Assembly: GCA_040223615.1 (NCBI GenBank)
Contig: JAVKFY010000002.1
Span: forward strand, 6,924-70,923
Direction of reading: 5' to 3'
Source: JAVKFY01 sp040223615
GTDB taxonomy: Bacteria > Pseudomonadota > Alphaproteobacteria > GCA-2731375
Length of the DNA: 64,000 nt
A model generated the notes under the pieces. It was not told the DNA's origin. It was given only the letters and a program-made list of their open reading frames with translations, and ran no database searches. Shown piece after piece: positions 25,864 through 34,891 of this stretch; the first letter of the stretch is position 1; each line of letters begins with the position of its first letter. A program made the position numbers and the translations under genes.

Positions 25864-26822
25864 GCCAGCCGCTGCTGAGCGTGCGCGACCTGACGGTGCG
25901 CTTCCGGGTGCCGAATGGCCGCGCGGTGCAGGCGGTCTCCGGCGTCGACTTCGACATCGCCGCCGGCGAGACCCTGGGGCTGGTCGGTGAGTCCGGCTGC
26001 GGCAAGTCGTCGGCGGCCCGGGCGCTGATGCAGCTACCGCCGCCGACCGCCGGCGAGATCCACTTCGAGGACACCGACATCGCCGGCCTGGAGGGCAAGG
26101 CGCTGCGCCGCGTGCGGCCCCGGATGCAGATGATCTTCCAGGACCCGATCGCCTCGCTGAACCCGCGCCGCAAGATCGCCGACATCGTCGGCGCGCCGCT
26201 GAAGGTCAACACCGACCTGGCCGACGCCGAGGTCCGCGCCCGGGTCGACGCCATGCTGGAAGCGGTCGGCCTCGACCCCAGGCTCGCCGCCGACCGCCGG
26301 CCGCATGAATTCTCCGGCGGCCAGTGTCAGCGCATCTCGATCGCCCGCGCGGTGATCCTGGAGCCGGCGTTGCTGATCTGCGACGAGCCGGTCTCCGCGC
26401 TCGACGTCTCGGTCCAGGCGCAGATCCTGAACCTGCTGGAGGAGATGAAGCAGCGGCTCGGCCTGACCATGCTGTTCATCAGCCACGACCTCGCGGTGGT
26501 GAAGAACGTGTCCGACCGCGTCGCGGTGATGTATCTCGGCCGGCTCTGCGAAGTGGCGCCGTCGGACGCGCTCTATGCCGCGCCGATGCACCCCTACACG
26601 GCGGCCCTGCTGAGCGCGATTCCGGTGCCCGACCCGAGCGCGCCGGTGCGCGAGGTGGCGCTTACCGCCTCCGACCTGCCCTCGCCGATGGACCCGCCCA
26701 GCGGCTGCCGCTTCCGCACCCGCTGTCCCTATGCGCAGGCCAGGTGCGCGCAGGAAGTGCCGGAGCTGACCGAATTGGCGCCGGACCACCGCGTGGCCTG
26801 CCACTTCCCGCTGACGGCTTGA
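25860..26822 (+). CDS. ABC transporter ATP-binding protein, DppF/OppF type
   Basis: 320 residues. Walker A GESGCGKSS (about 44-52), Q-loop MIFQDPIASLNPR, signature FSGGQCQRISIARA, Walker B LLICDEPVSALDVS, switch region ISHDLAVVKN. The C-terminal PPSGCRFRTRCPYAQARC region completes the OppF-type layout. It pairs with the previous ATPase to drive the importer. The LysR gene starts 31 bases after the stop on the same strand, so the regulator may be part of the same transcript. Confidence 0.93.
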
Positions 26823-26853
26823 ACGGGGCTCAAGCCTGCGCCACCCTGCGGCG

Positions 26854-27762
26854 ATGGTCGATCCGTCGCCGCAACTGCCGCCCTTCGCCGCCCTGCGCGC
26901 GTTTCACGCCGCCGCCTTGCACGACCGTTTCCGCGATGCCGCCGCCAGCCTCGGCGTGACCGAGTCGGCGATCAGCCACCAGGTCCGCCGGCTGGAGGAT
27001 TTCCTGCGCGTGTCGTTGTTCGAGCGGGCCGGCGGCGGCATGCGGCTGACCGCCGCCGGGCGTCAGTATCTGGCCCAGATCGACCCGGCGATCCGCCAGA
27101 TCCAGACCGCGACCGAGGCGATCCTGCGCCCCGCCGGCCGCTCCGTCCTGCGCCTGACCATGCCGCCGTCGCTGGCCGCGACCTGGCTGATCCCGCAACT
27201 CGGCGGCTTCGAGCGCGAGCAGCCCGACGTCGACCTGCAGCTGGTCACGACGACGCGCGTGGTCGACCTGCGCCGCGACCAGATCGACCTGGCGATCCGC
27301 CACGGCAAGGGCACCTGGCCCGGCATGGTCGCGACCTTCCTGCTGGAGGAGGCGGCGCTGCCGGTCTGCGCGCCGGGTTATCTCGACCTGAAGCCGGGCG
27401 ACGACCCGGCGGCGGCATTGGCCCGCGCCCGCCTTATCGTGCACACGCAGTTTCCCGATGAGTGGGAGGAATGGGCCCGCGCCCGCGGCCTGGCGCCGCC
27501 GTCGCTGGCCGGCGCCGTGACCATGGAGGCGATGGAGCAGACCCTGCAGCTTGCCGAGGCCGGTCACGGCCTGGCGTTGGGCCGCCGCCCGGTGGTCGAC
27601 GAGCGTCTGGCGCGCGGCACGCTGGTGGCGCCGTTCGGCGCCGCCGATCCCACAGGCGCCGCCTATTACCTGTGCCGGCCGGCCGATATCGAGCCGACGG
27701 CGCCGGCCAAGCGCCTGGCCCGCTGGCTGGAGGCGCTGGCGGCGCAGTGGCGCGCGAGTTGA
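26854..27762 (+). CDS. LysR-family transcriptional regulator, GcvA-like
   Basis: 302 residues. N-terminal winged helix-turn-helix (about 10-70), with LPPFAALRAFHAAALHDRFRDAAASLGVTESAISHQVRRLE giving the GcvA-type recognition region; an effector-binding domain follows (about 95-295). The position between the ABC operon and the CmcJ-like gene suggests control of one or both, though LysR regulators are more often divergent from their targets. The ATG at 26854 has no strong ribosome site; the upstream spacing of 31 bases allows coupling to the importer operon. The ligand is unknown. Confidence 0.9.
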   Translation: MVDPSPQLPPFAALRAFHAAALHDRFRDAAASLGVTESAISHQVRRLEDFLRVSLFERAGGGMRLTAAGRQYLAQIDPAIRQIQTATEAILRPAGRSVLRLTMPPSLAATWLIPQLGGFEREQPDVDLQLVTTTRVVDLRRDQIDLAIRHGKGTWPGMVATFLLEEAALPVCAPGYLDLKPGDDPAAALARARLIVHTQFPDEWEEWARARGLAPPSLAGAVTMEAMEQTLQLAEAGHGLALGRRPVVDERLARGTLVAPFGAADPTGAAYYLCRPADIEPTAPAKRLARWLEALAAQWRAS

Positions 27763-27860
27763 ACATCATTCAAGTTGACCTGAGCCGAATGGGCTGGCGG
27801 CTGGGGTCGCATCGCCCCACCTTTCTCCTCAACAGGCTTTCAATGACGAGGAACCGACCG

Positions 27861-28712
27861 ATGTCGACCGCCGCCGCCCTGAACGAACCGCTGCCCGAGA
27901 CCGACGTGTATGCCGCGTTGACCTTCATCAAGCGGCAGAAGGACAAGCCCTATTTCAAGTCCAGCGCGCTGACCGGCGGCGCGCCGGAGGTGTTCTTCGA
28001 GACCGAGGAGCACGTGGTGCCGGTCTATGACATGCGCGAGGTCGCCGAGGACCTCTCCATCGAGCGCGAGGGCTTCGAGCTGCTGCGCCACGTCACCGCC
28101 GTCGAGGACCTCTACGACGACGACGCCGTCGACAATGTCTACTACCCGGAGCTGCAGGAGCTGTTGAAGCGCCGCTTCGGTGCCAGCCAGGTGGTGATCT
28201 TCGATGCCACGCGTCGCTCCGACGGCGGCGCCGGCGCGCCCAATCGCGACGGTCAGCGCGGCCCGGCGACACGCGTCCATGTCGACTACACCGTGAAGAG
28301 CGGCCCGCAGCGGCTGCGCGACGTGGTCGGTGACGAAGAAGCCGAACGCCTGGAAAAGGCCGGCGCCCGCATCGTCCAGGTCAACGTCTGGCGCCCGATC
28401 AAGGGGCCGGTGCAGCGCTCGCCGCTGGCGCTGGCCGACGCGTCCAGCATCCCCGCCGAGGACCTGATCGCCACCGACCAGGTGTTCCCCGACCGCGTCG
28501 GCGAGATCTACCAGCTCGCCATGGGCGAGGGACACCGCTGGTACTACGCCTCGCAAATGACGCCCGACGAGGTGGTGCTGATCAAGGGCTGGGACAGCCT
28601 CGACGACGGCCGCGCCCGCTTCGCCCCGCACGGCGCCTTCGAGCTGGAAGGCTCGGAAAACGCGCCGGCGCGCGAAAGCATCGAGGTCCGCACGCTGGTG
28701 ATCATCGAGTAG
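27861..28712 (+). CDS. CmcJ/NvfI-family oxidoreductase (AsaB/CTB9-like non-haem iron enzyme)
   Basis: 283 residues, close to the family size. Signatures include VIFDATRRS (about 107-115), ATRVHVDYT (with His and Asp of a putative iron site), NVWRPIKGPVQRSPLALAD, HRWYYASQMTPDEVVLIKGWDS, and a C-terminal ARESIEVRTLVIIE. The family contains CmcJ (7-alpha-cephem methoxylation in cephamycin synthesis) and fungal hydroxylases/desaturases such as AsaB, CTB9 and NvfI. The reaction here is unknown. ATG at 27861 is preferred because GAGGA sits eight bases upstream; an in-frame ATG at 27843 overlaps that site. It is followed by a strong terminator. Confidence 0.85.
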   Translation: MSTAAALNEPLPETDVYAALTFIKRQKDKPYFKSSALTGGAPEVFFETEEHVVPVYDMREVAEDLSIEREGFELLRHVTAVEDLYDDDAVDNVYYPELQELLKRRFGASQVVIFDATRRSDGGAGAPNRDGQRGPATRVHVDYTVKSGPQRLRDVVGDEEAERLEKAGARIVQVNVWRPIKGPVQRSPLALADASSIPAEDLIATDQVFPDRVGEIYQLAMGEGHRWYYASQMTPDEVVLIKGWDSLDDGRARFAPHGAFELEGSENAPARESIEVRTLVIIE

Positions 28713-28723
28713 CCTCGACCTGC

Positions 28724-28760
28724 GCGGCCCGGCGGTTGGTCCCGCCGGGCCGCAGCTTTT
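28724..28760 (+). terminator. Rho-independent terminator after the CmcJ-like gene
   Basis: A perfect 12-bp GC-rich stem (GCGGCCCGGCGG and its complement) with loop TTGGTC is followed by AGCTTTT. It lies 11 bases after the stop of the CmcJ-like gene and one base before the stop of the convergent cyclase gene. The T run is on the plus strand only, so it mainly ends rightward transcription. Confidence 0.85.
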
Positions 28761-28761
28761 C

Positions 28762-30813
28762 TCACTTGCTGGTCAGCACGTTGACGCCGTCCCAGTCGTC
28801 CGGGGGCGGCGTTTCCATGTAGCGCTGCGCACGGTCGGCCATCAGGTGCGCGACCGCGTCGTGCGGCAGCGTCGCCCAGGTCTCGGCCGCTTCCTTGAAC
28901 CGGCGCGCGCGGTAGTGCGCCAGACCGGCCTCGTAGGCGGCGGCATCGTCGCGCTGCTGGTCGGTGGCGGCCAGGTCGTGCGCGATCGGCTCGAAGATCG
29001 CCAGCGGCTTGGACCGGCCCTTGACCGCGATGTAGTCGATCTCGCGCAGCAGGAAGTCGCCGCGTACCGCGTCCGCGGTGCGGTCGCCGACCACGATCGG
29101 GCATTCGTAGATCGACGGCAGGCTTTCCAGCCGCGCCGCCACGTTCACCGTCTCGCCGACGGCGGTGTAGTTGAAGCGCCGTTCCGAGCCGACATTGCCG
29201 ACGATCGCCGGGCCGGAATAGACGCCGACCTTCACGCCATAGCCGCGATGGCCGGCGGCGATGTCCTTCTTCGCCTCCTCGGCGACCAGCTCGACGATGC
29301 GCAATGCCGCGACCATGGCCTTCTCCGCATGATGCGCGTCGGCCACCGGAGCGCCCCAGAAGCCCATCACCGCGTCGCCAATGAACTTGTCGACATAGCC
29401 GTCAGTGCGATCGACCTCGTCGGCGATCAGCGCCAGGTAGCGGTTGGTGGTCTCCACCAGCTCAGTCGCCGAGACCTGCGTCGACAGCGCGGTGAAGCCG
29501 GACAGGTCGGCGAACATGACCGACAGCTCGGCATCCTCGCCGCCCAGCGACAGGTCGAGTTGCTCGTGCGTCAGTTTCTCCACCAGCGAGGGCGCCAGGA
29601 ACTTGCCGAAGGCGTTCTGCACCCGCCGCCGGCGCCGCTCCTCCAGCAGGTAGCGCACCACGTAGCCGACGACGACCGACAGCAGCAGCGCCACCATGGC
29701 GCCGGCGGTCGGCAGCCAGGTGAGTTGCCCCAGCGCCAGCACCTGGACCGCCCACAGCGCCAGCAGCCCCGCCACCGTGGCGATCACCGTCAGCCACGGC
29801 GCCAGCGTCAGGCCGATCGCCGCGCCGACCACCGCGCCCGCCGCCGCCGCCGCGAGCCGCCAGGTGAGCGGGCTGGCCACCACCACCTCGCCGGTCAGCA
29901 CCGCCGCCGCCGCGCCGGCGTGGATGTAGACTCCCGGCCGCGTGCGCGAGCCCGGCAGCGAGGCCGCCTGCGGCACCAGCGAGCAACCATCGGCGCTGGC
30001 CGGCACCTGCGAGCGCGGCAGCGGCCGGAACAGCCGGTCCGGGGTGAACTTGCGGTCTTCCTCCGGCAGCGTGGAGCCGACGAACACCACCTTGCCGCCA
30101 AGCGCCTCGGCCAGCTTGTCCGGGTCGGCCTCGGCACAGTTCAGCACGTCGATCAGCGCGTAGGTCGGGATCCGGGCTTCCAGGTTGCCGTGCGGGGCCA
30201 GCCGCACGGTGGCCGGCATCTCGACGCCCGCTCGCGCCAGTGCCTGGCGCGACAGGCCCGGCAGCGCCTGGCCGTCCTGGGTCGCGTAGGCGCGCTGCAC
30301 CTGGCGGTAGACGCCATCGCCGTCGGCGATCAGTTCCAGCAGGCCGAGCGCGGCCTGGTCGTTGCGCAGCGCCGCCAGCAAATGCGGCGGCGGCACCGTG
30401 GTGCTCGACCGGCCCAGCACCACTTCCTCGCGGTGCCGGAACAGTTGCTGCAGCAGCGGCCGGTCCCAGTTCTTGCTGAGCGCGTTGCCGTTGAACGAGA
30501 ACAGGAAGTCGAAGGCGACCACTTTGGCGCCGGCTGCGGTGCTGTAGTCGATCACCTCGGCCCAGACCGGCGAGAAGATCGCCCGCGGCATGCTCGCCAG
30601 CCGCTCTGCCTCCAGGCTGCGGTCGTCGACGGCGATCACCACCACCGGTGTGTCGGCAGGCGCGGCGTCCTCGATCTCCGCCCGGGCCACCACCGCCAGA
30701 TCATGCAGCGGGCCGTCGAACACGCTGGGCGAGGGATCGATCGCGGTGCTGGCCACCGCCGCCGCGGCGCAGACGCCGATGGTTACCAGCGATATGCGCT
30801 GCGTCAGGCGCAT
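28762..30813 (-). CDS. CHASE2-domain class III adenylate/guanylate cyclase
   Basis: 683 residues. N-terminal helix (about 8-27), extracytoplasmic CHASE2 sensor (about 35-305), three membrane helices (about 315-395) and a cytoplasmic class III cyclase domain (about 425-610). Cyclase residues visible are the metal Asp in MFADLSGFTAL and in DKFIGDAVMGFWGAP, and the Asn/Arg in GETVNVAARLE. RRRVQNAFGKFLAPSLVEKL is the usual helix joining membrane and catalytic parts. Substrate specificity (ATP or GTP) is not settled. The gene is 33 bases after the FecR-like gene at 30847, with which CHASE2 cyclases often pair in proteobacteria. Confidence 0.9.
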   Translation of the reverse strand: MRLTQRISLVTIGVCAAAAVASTAIDPSPSVFDGPLHDLAVVARAEIEDAAPADTPVVVIAVDDRSLEAERLASMPRAIFSPVWAEVIDYSTAAGAKVVAFDFLFSFNGNALSKNWDRPLLQQLFRHREEVVLGRSSTTVPPPHLLAALRNDQAALGLLELIADGDGVYRQVQRAYATQDGQALPGLSRQALARAGVEMPATVRLAPHGNLEARIPTYALIDVLNCAEADPDKLAEALGGKVVFVGSTLPEEDRKFTPDRLFRPLPRSQVPASADGCSLVPQAASLPGSRTRPGVYIHAGAAAAVLTGEVVVASPLTWRLAAAAAGAVVGAAIGLTLAPWLTVIATVAGLLALWAVQVLALGQLTWLPTAGAMVALLLSVVVGYVVRYLLEERRRRRVQNAFGKFLAPSLVEKLTHEQLDLSLGGEDAELSVMFADLSGFTALSTQVSATELVETTNRYLALIADEVDRTDGYVDKFIGDAVMGFWGAPVADAHHAEKAMVAALRIVELVAEEAKKDIAAGHRGYGVKVGVYSGPAIVGNVGSERRFNYTAVGETVNVAARLESLPSIYECPIVVGDRTADAVRGDFLLREIDYIAVKGRSKPLAIFEPIAHDLAATDQQRDDAAAYEAGLAHYRARRFKEAAETWATLPHDAVAHLMADRAQRYMETPPPDDWDGVNVLTSK

Positions 30814-30846
30814 CGACGCCTAGCCCCCCTCGCCAACAGCCGACGG

Positions 30847-31488
30847 TCAGTTCACCTCGATCAACGCCAGGCCCTGCTCGCCCTCGCGCACCTCGAAGTC
30901 GATCGGCTCGCCGCTTTCACCGCTGCCGCGCATCAGGCTGAGGCTATAGCCGCGCCCCGGCGACAACGCGTCGCCGGACCACACCAGCTTGGCGCCCTGC
31001 ATCTTCTGGCGGCCGACTTCCTTGCCGTCGTGCATCAGCACCACCTCGGTGACGCCCTCGCGGCCGGTCCCGGTCAGCACGAAGCTCGGCTTGGTGTTCA
31101 GCTTCAGCCCGGCGCTGCCGGCTCGCAGTCGCACGCCGCCGGTCCGCGCCTCGCCGGCCAAGGCCACCTTCTTCGGGCACTTGGCGCGCGTTACCGAGAC
31201 GATCTTGCCCTTCTGCGACAGGTAGTTGCGCTCGGTCAGCACCAGCACGCCGCCCTCCACCACGACTTCCTCGCAGGTGCCGTAGTGCAGGAAGGTGATG
31301 CTGGCGCCGTCGGCCAGGGTGACGCTGTCATTCGCCGCCATCTCGCTGAACGGCTCCAGCTCCGGCTTGGCGCCGCCATTGAGGTCGAGAATCAGCGCCA
31401 CGGCGCGCGCCGCCTGGGCCGGCCCGGCGAACAGCATGCCACAAGCGAGCAGCGTGGCGATCAGGGCGGGAAATTTCCCCATGCGCAT
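30847..31488 (-). CDS. Periplasmic FecR-like protein paired with the CHASE2 cyclase
   Basis: 213 residues. A signal peptide (1-26, ending GPAQA) is followed by a beta-rich region that includes DSVTLADGASITFLHYGTCEEVVVEGG, which is FecR-like. The second half (about 115-213) is a separate beta domain with no family I recognise. It is the first gene of a leftward pair with the CHASE2 cyclase. FecR-type periplasmic proteins commonly accompany CHASE2 sensors and may present the signal to them. The start ATG at 31488 is the first good codon before the signal peptide; an ATG two codons later is also possible. Confidence 0.7.
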   Translation of the reverse strand: MRMGKFPALIATLLACGMLFAGPAQAARAVALILDLNGGAKPELEPFSEMAANDSVTLADGASITFLHYGTCEEVVVEGGVLVLTERNYLSQKGKIVSVTRAKCPKKVALAGEARTGGVRLRAGSAGLKLNTKPSFVLTGTGREGVTEVVLMHDGKEVGRQKMQGAKLVWSGDALSPGRGYSLSLMRGSGESGEPIDFEVREGEQGLALIEVN

Positions 31489-31659
31489 CCGATCGTTCCT
31501 TCTATCGCCAAATTGTCGATTGCCGGCAGCCTAGCGCAAAGCGGACCTTGCGTCGCCTCGGCTGACGATCTGGATGAAGAGTCTGCCACATCGCGCCGCG
31601 CCTTGCCGGTGACGACGCTCACCGTTGGCCGACCGGGAACGGCGTGCTAACACCGGCGC

Positions 31660-32370
31660 ATGAGGGGAAGCGGCAACGGCCTGCTGGCGCTGGCGGGGCT
31701 CTTGGTCGGGATTTCCGGCGTGGCGGCGAAGGCCGACGACGGCGGCGGTGCCTATGGCGCCGTGCGCTTCATCTCCGGCGGCTCCTGGCTCGACGGGATC
31801 GAGCGCACCGGCAATCCGCCCGGCACCTTCGAGGTCACCCACGGCGACGACCTGGAATATGTCGGCATCGGCGCCCTGGCGGTGGGTTATTCCTTCGCCG
31901 ACCGGGGCCTGCCGGTCCGTATCGAACTGGAATACCAGCATCGGCTGCGCTTCGACTTCGACAGCCGGGTGATCGTGGTCCCGGCGCCGGTCCTGTCGAC
32001 CATCGACTATGCCGTGAACCTGTCCAGCAACGTGCTGATGCTGAACGGCTACTACGACGTGGTGACGGGGACGCCGTGGCAGCCTTACGCGGGCGCCGGC
32101 ATCGGCTATGCCCGCCACGACGCCGACACCAAGCGCCCGAACCTGACCCGCACCTCGGAGGAGGAGGCGACGGCGCATAGCGACAATCTTGCCGCCGCCG
32201 CGATGCTCGGCTTGCGGGTGCGGATTTCCGCCAACTGGGTCGGCGAACTCGGCTACCGCTTCACCTGGCTCGGCGCGGTCGAGACCCCGACCTTCGCCGG
32301 CGGCGACCAGGTGACGGCCGACAACTACTACAGTCACGACCTGGTGCTGGGTCTCAGCTACCTGTTCTGA
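31660..32370 (+). CDS. Outer-membrane beta-barrel protein
   Basis: 236 residues. A signal peptide (1-25, ending AAKA) is followed by alternating polar and non-polar strands of an OmpA/Opacity-like small barrel. The last residue is Phe in the ending LGLSYLF, the recognition signal for the BAM complex. Typical barrel strands include PWQPYAGAGIGYARHD and WVGELGYRFTWLGAVE. Function is not predictable; surface exposure is likely. It is divergent from the FecR-like gene (171 bases apart) and is followed by a palindromic repeat. Confidence 0.8.
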   Translation: MRGSGNGLLALAGLLVGISGVAAKADDGGGAYGAVRFISGGSWLDGIERTGNPPGTFEVTHGDDLEYVGIGALAVGYSFADRGLPVRIELEYQHRLRFDFDSRVIVVPAPVLSTIDYAVNLSSNVLMLNGYYDVVTGTPWQPYAGAGIGYARHDADTKRPNLTRTSEEEATAHSDNLAAAAMLGLRVRISANWVGELGYRFTWLGAVETPTFAGGDQVTADNYYSHDLVLGLSYLF

Positions 32371-32395
32371 CGCCCATCCTGCCAAGGCCGTTGAA

Positions 32396-32507
32396 CCCCC
32401 ACCTCACCTGTCCTCTCCGCCCCCGGAGGCGGAGAGGGACGCAATGGCGATGACGTTGCCGCTCCCTCTCCGCACTTCAGGGGGAGAGGGTTGGGGTGAG
32501 GTGGGTG
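32396..32507. repeat. Extragenic palindromic repeat, copy A (CACCTCACC...GGTGAGGTG type)
   Basis: Outer arms CACCTCACC and GGTGAGGTG enclose two inner hairpins, CTCTCCGCC/GGCGGAGAG and CCCTCTCC/GGAGAGGG. It fills the gap between the convergent barrel and ComB-like genes. The inner segment CCCTCTCCGCACTTCAGGGG (from 32464) is nearly the same as one in copy B at 61816-61885, showing this is a dispersed family. Confidence 0.85.
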
Positions 32508-32525
32508 AACGTCATTGAAGACCGC

Positions 32526-33218
32526 TCAGACATCCGACATGTCCACACGATGCGCCACCAGCAGCCCGTCCTCGCGGGTCACCGGCATGGCGAAGTCGAA
32601 GCGGTCGATGGCGACGGCGCGGTCCAGGTCGCCCGGCGTCTTGAAGCCGATCGCCGGGTCCAGCGCCCACTGCCCGGACGGGCTGTCGATCACCGCCTGG
32701 CGGATCTCGTCCCGGGCCACCGGCACGCCGGCGAACAGGCTGGCCATGTAGCGCTGGCAGGCGACGTCCTCCGGCCCGTCCGGCCCGTTGCGGCTGCCCA
32801 TCGCCAGGATCGTCACCAGCGGCCGGTCTTGCAGCGCGCGTACCGTGGCGGACGCGACCACCAGGCTGCCGAGCCAGATCGCCTCGGCGCCGGTGGCGCC
32901 GACCACGCCCTGGGTGCCCGACGACGACCGCAATACGATCGTCTTGCCCGTCAGATCCATCGCCTCGACCGCTTCGGGCGAGTTGCCGACGTCGAATCCC
33001 GCGATCTGCCGGCCGCCGTCCTCGCCGACCAGCACCGCATCCGGCCAGCGTGCCTTCAGCGCGAAACCCTCAGCCGGATCGCCGACCAGCACGATCCGCG
33101 CAGCGCCGGCGTCGAAGGCATAGGCGGCGGTGGTGAAGGCGCGCAGCACATCGATCACGATGACGGTGCCGCGCGCCACCGCCGCCGCGTCGACGCCATA
33201 GGTGTTCGCGATCCGCAT
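32526..33218 (-). CDS. comB: 2-phosphosulfolactate phosphatase family protein (ComB-like)
   Basis: 230 residues. Family signatures are VIVIDVLRAFTTAAYAF (about 19-35), GFDVGNSPEAV, and ILRSSSGTQG in slightly altered form (VLRSSSGTQGV), plus CQRYMASLFAG. ComB converts 2-phosphosulfolactate to sulfolactate in methanogen coenzyme M synthesis. Bacterial homologues occur without the rest of that pathway and may act on other phosphates or in sulfonate metabolism. No other coenzyme M or sulfolactate genes are in the window. It is divergent from the PAP2 gene (40 bases between starts). Confidence 0.82.
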   Translation of the reverse strand: MRIANTYGVDAAAVARGTVIVIDVLRAFTTAAYAFDAGAARIVLVGDPAEGFALKARWPDAVLVGEDGGRQIAGFDVGNSPEAVEAMDLTGKTIVLRSSSGTQGVVGATGAEAIWLGSLVVASATVRALQDRPLVTILAMGSRNGPDGPEDVACQRYMASLFAGVPVARDEIRQAVIDSPSGQWALDPAIGFKTPGDLDRAVAIDRFDFAMPVTREDGLLVAHRVDMSDV

Positions 33219-33258
33219 GCGTGCAACCTATCCGGCCCGCCGTCGTTGGTCTGCCACC

Positions 33259-34089
33259 ATGTTTCGTTTTTTCGCCCGCAACCGCGATAGGCGCCGCGGC
33301 GGCGCGCTCGAATCGGCGATCTTCCTGCTGCGGCTGGCGCGGCGCGAGATCGTCCTGCTGGCGGTGCTGCTGGTCGTCGGCGCCGCCATCCTGGGCTTCG
33401 CCGAAATCGCCGAGGAGATGGTCGAAGGCGATACCCGGGCGCTCGACGAGGCGATCCTGTTGGCGCTGCGCACCGCGGGCGACCTCGGCACGCCGATCGG
33501 CCCGCCGTGGCTGGCCAAGGCGGCGCGCGACGTCACCGCACTCGGCGGCTACACGATCCTGACCTTCATGACCCTGGCGGTGATCGGCTACCAGTTCCTC
33601 ATCGGCCACCGTCGTGGCGCGCTGCTGGTGGCGGTGTCGATCGGCGGCGGGGTGTTGCTGAGCAACGCGCTGAAGAGCTTTTACGGCCGCCCGCGCCCCG
33701 ACCTGGTACCGCACGCGGTGGATGTGGTCTCACTCAGCTTCCCCAGCGGCCACGCGATGCTGTCGACGGTCACCTACCTCACATTGGGGGCGCTGCTGGT
33801 GCGGTTGCAGCCGCGCTGGCGCACCAAGGCCTACCTGCTGGGCTGCGCTCTGCTGCTGACCGCGGCGATCGGCGCCAGCCGCGTGTTCCTCGGCGTGCAC
33901 TATCCCTCCGACGTGCTGGCCGGCTGGTGTGTCGGTGCTGCCTGGGCGATGTTGTGGTGGGCGGTGGCGTTGTGGCTGCAACGCCGTGGCGAGGTCGAGA
34001 CCGACCCGGTGGACGCCACCGGGCCGGCCTCGCAGCGGCTCAGTGCTGCGGTGTCGGCACCGGCGGCAACGCGCGCAGGTAGGCGATGA
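33259..34089 (+). CDS. PAP2-family membrane phosphatase
   Basis: 276 residues with about five or six membrane helices. The three PAP2 phosphatase motifs are complete: KSFYGRPRP, PSGHAMLST, and SRVFLGVHYPSDVLAG with the nucleophilic His. The family dephosphorylates phosphatidic acid, undecaprenyl pyrophosphate or lipid A phosphates. The ATG at 33259 begins a basic cytoplasmic N-terminus (MFRFFARNRDRRRGG); an upstream frame to 33202 overlaps the ComB start region and is less likely. The last 50 bases overlap the end of the convergent cytochrome gene, an unusually long overlap, so the C-terminal 16 residues are encoded opposite another gene. Confidence 0.9.
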   Translation: MFRFFARNRDRRRGGALESAIFLLRLARREIVLLAVLLVVGAAILGFAEIAEEMVEGDTRALDEAILLALRTAGDLGTPIGPPWLAKAARDVTALGGYTILTFMTLAVIGYQFLIGHRRGALLVAVSIGGGVLLSNALKSFYGRPRPDLVPHAVDVVSLSFPSGHAMLSTVTYLTLGALLVRLQPRWRTKAYLLGCALLLTAAIGASRVFLGVHYPSDVLAGWCVGAAWAMLWWAVALWLQRRGEVETDPVDATGPASQRLSAAVSAPAATRAGRR

Positions 34090-34891
34090 TCGCCTTCATG
34101 TCGTCGGCGGCGATGTTCTTGTAGTAGTGGACGCCCATCGGCGGCATCAGGCGGCTGCCGTCCGGGCGTAAACCGGTTCTGACCACCTGCTCGATCTCGG
34201 CGTCGGTGTATTCGGCGATGCCGTCCTCGTGCGGCGTGATGTTGGCCGCGACCGACACGCCCCAGGGGCCGGGGAACTGGAATCCGCCGGCGCCCTTTTG
34301 GTTCGCGAAGTCGAACCGGCCCTTGACCATCGGCGTGTGGCACTCGTTGCAGTGCCCGAGCGCCTCGGCGACATAGGTGCCGTAGGCCGGCAGGTCGGCC
34401 TTGTCCGGCGTCGTTACACCGGTCACCGGCGGGCCCCAGGCCGGCGGCAGCGGGATGTTGTAGACCGACTTAGGCACGGTGTTCGTCACCGGCTTCACGG
34501 TGCGCAGGTAGACGACGATCGCCTGCACGTCGCGGTCCGACATGTGGCGGTACTGCTCGAACGGCATCGGCGGGCCGATCAGGCTGCCGTCGGGGCGCGT
34601 GCCCTCGCGGATCGCGGTGATGATCTGGGCATCGGTCCAGGTGCCGATGCCGGTTTCCCTGTCCTGGGTGATATTTGGCGCGTAGGCCGTCATCGTCGGG
34701 TCCTCGAACACCTTCTGGCCGGCCAGTTCCATCCCCGGGGCCGGTCCATCCGGCGTCTGCGGCGTGTGGCAGTTGCCGCAGGCGACGATCGAGTTCATCA
34801 GGTAGGTGCCGCGCGCCAGCAGCGACTCGGCTGCTGCCGCGCTCGACCAGGCCAGCGCCGCGACGAGCGCGAGGCCAGTGACGTTCTTCAT
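34040..34891 (-). CDS. Exported dihaem cytochrome c
   Basis: 283 residues. A signal peptide (1-21, ending AAAA) predicts export. Two c-type haem motifs, CGNCH (about 38-42) and CNECH (about 182-186), each open a cytochrome c domain. Each domain ends with a methionine-containing PPM segment (IGPPMPFEQYRHMSD; LMPPMGVHYYKN). This is the layout of the cytochrome subunits of alcohol, aldehyde or nicotinate dehydrogenases, but no dehydrogenase gene is adjacent. The ATG at 34891 is preceded by AGGAAATC with good spacing. It is divergent from glnE (129 bases apart). Confidence 0.88.
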   Translation of the reverse strand: MKNVTGLALVAALAWSSAAAAESLLARGTYLMNSIVACGNCHTPQTPDGPAPGMELAGQKVFEDPTMTAYAPNITQDRETGIGTWTDAQIITAIREGTRPDGSLIGPPMPFEQYRHMSDRDVQAIVVYLRTVKPVTNTVPKSVYNIPLPPAWGPPVTGVTTPDKADLPAYGTYVAEALGHCNECHTPMVKGRFDFANQKGAGGFQFPGPWGVSVAANITPHEDGIAEYTDAEIEQVVRTGLRPDGSRLMPPMGVHYYKNIAADDMKAIIAYLRALPPVPTPQH

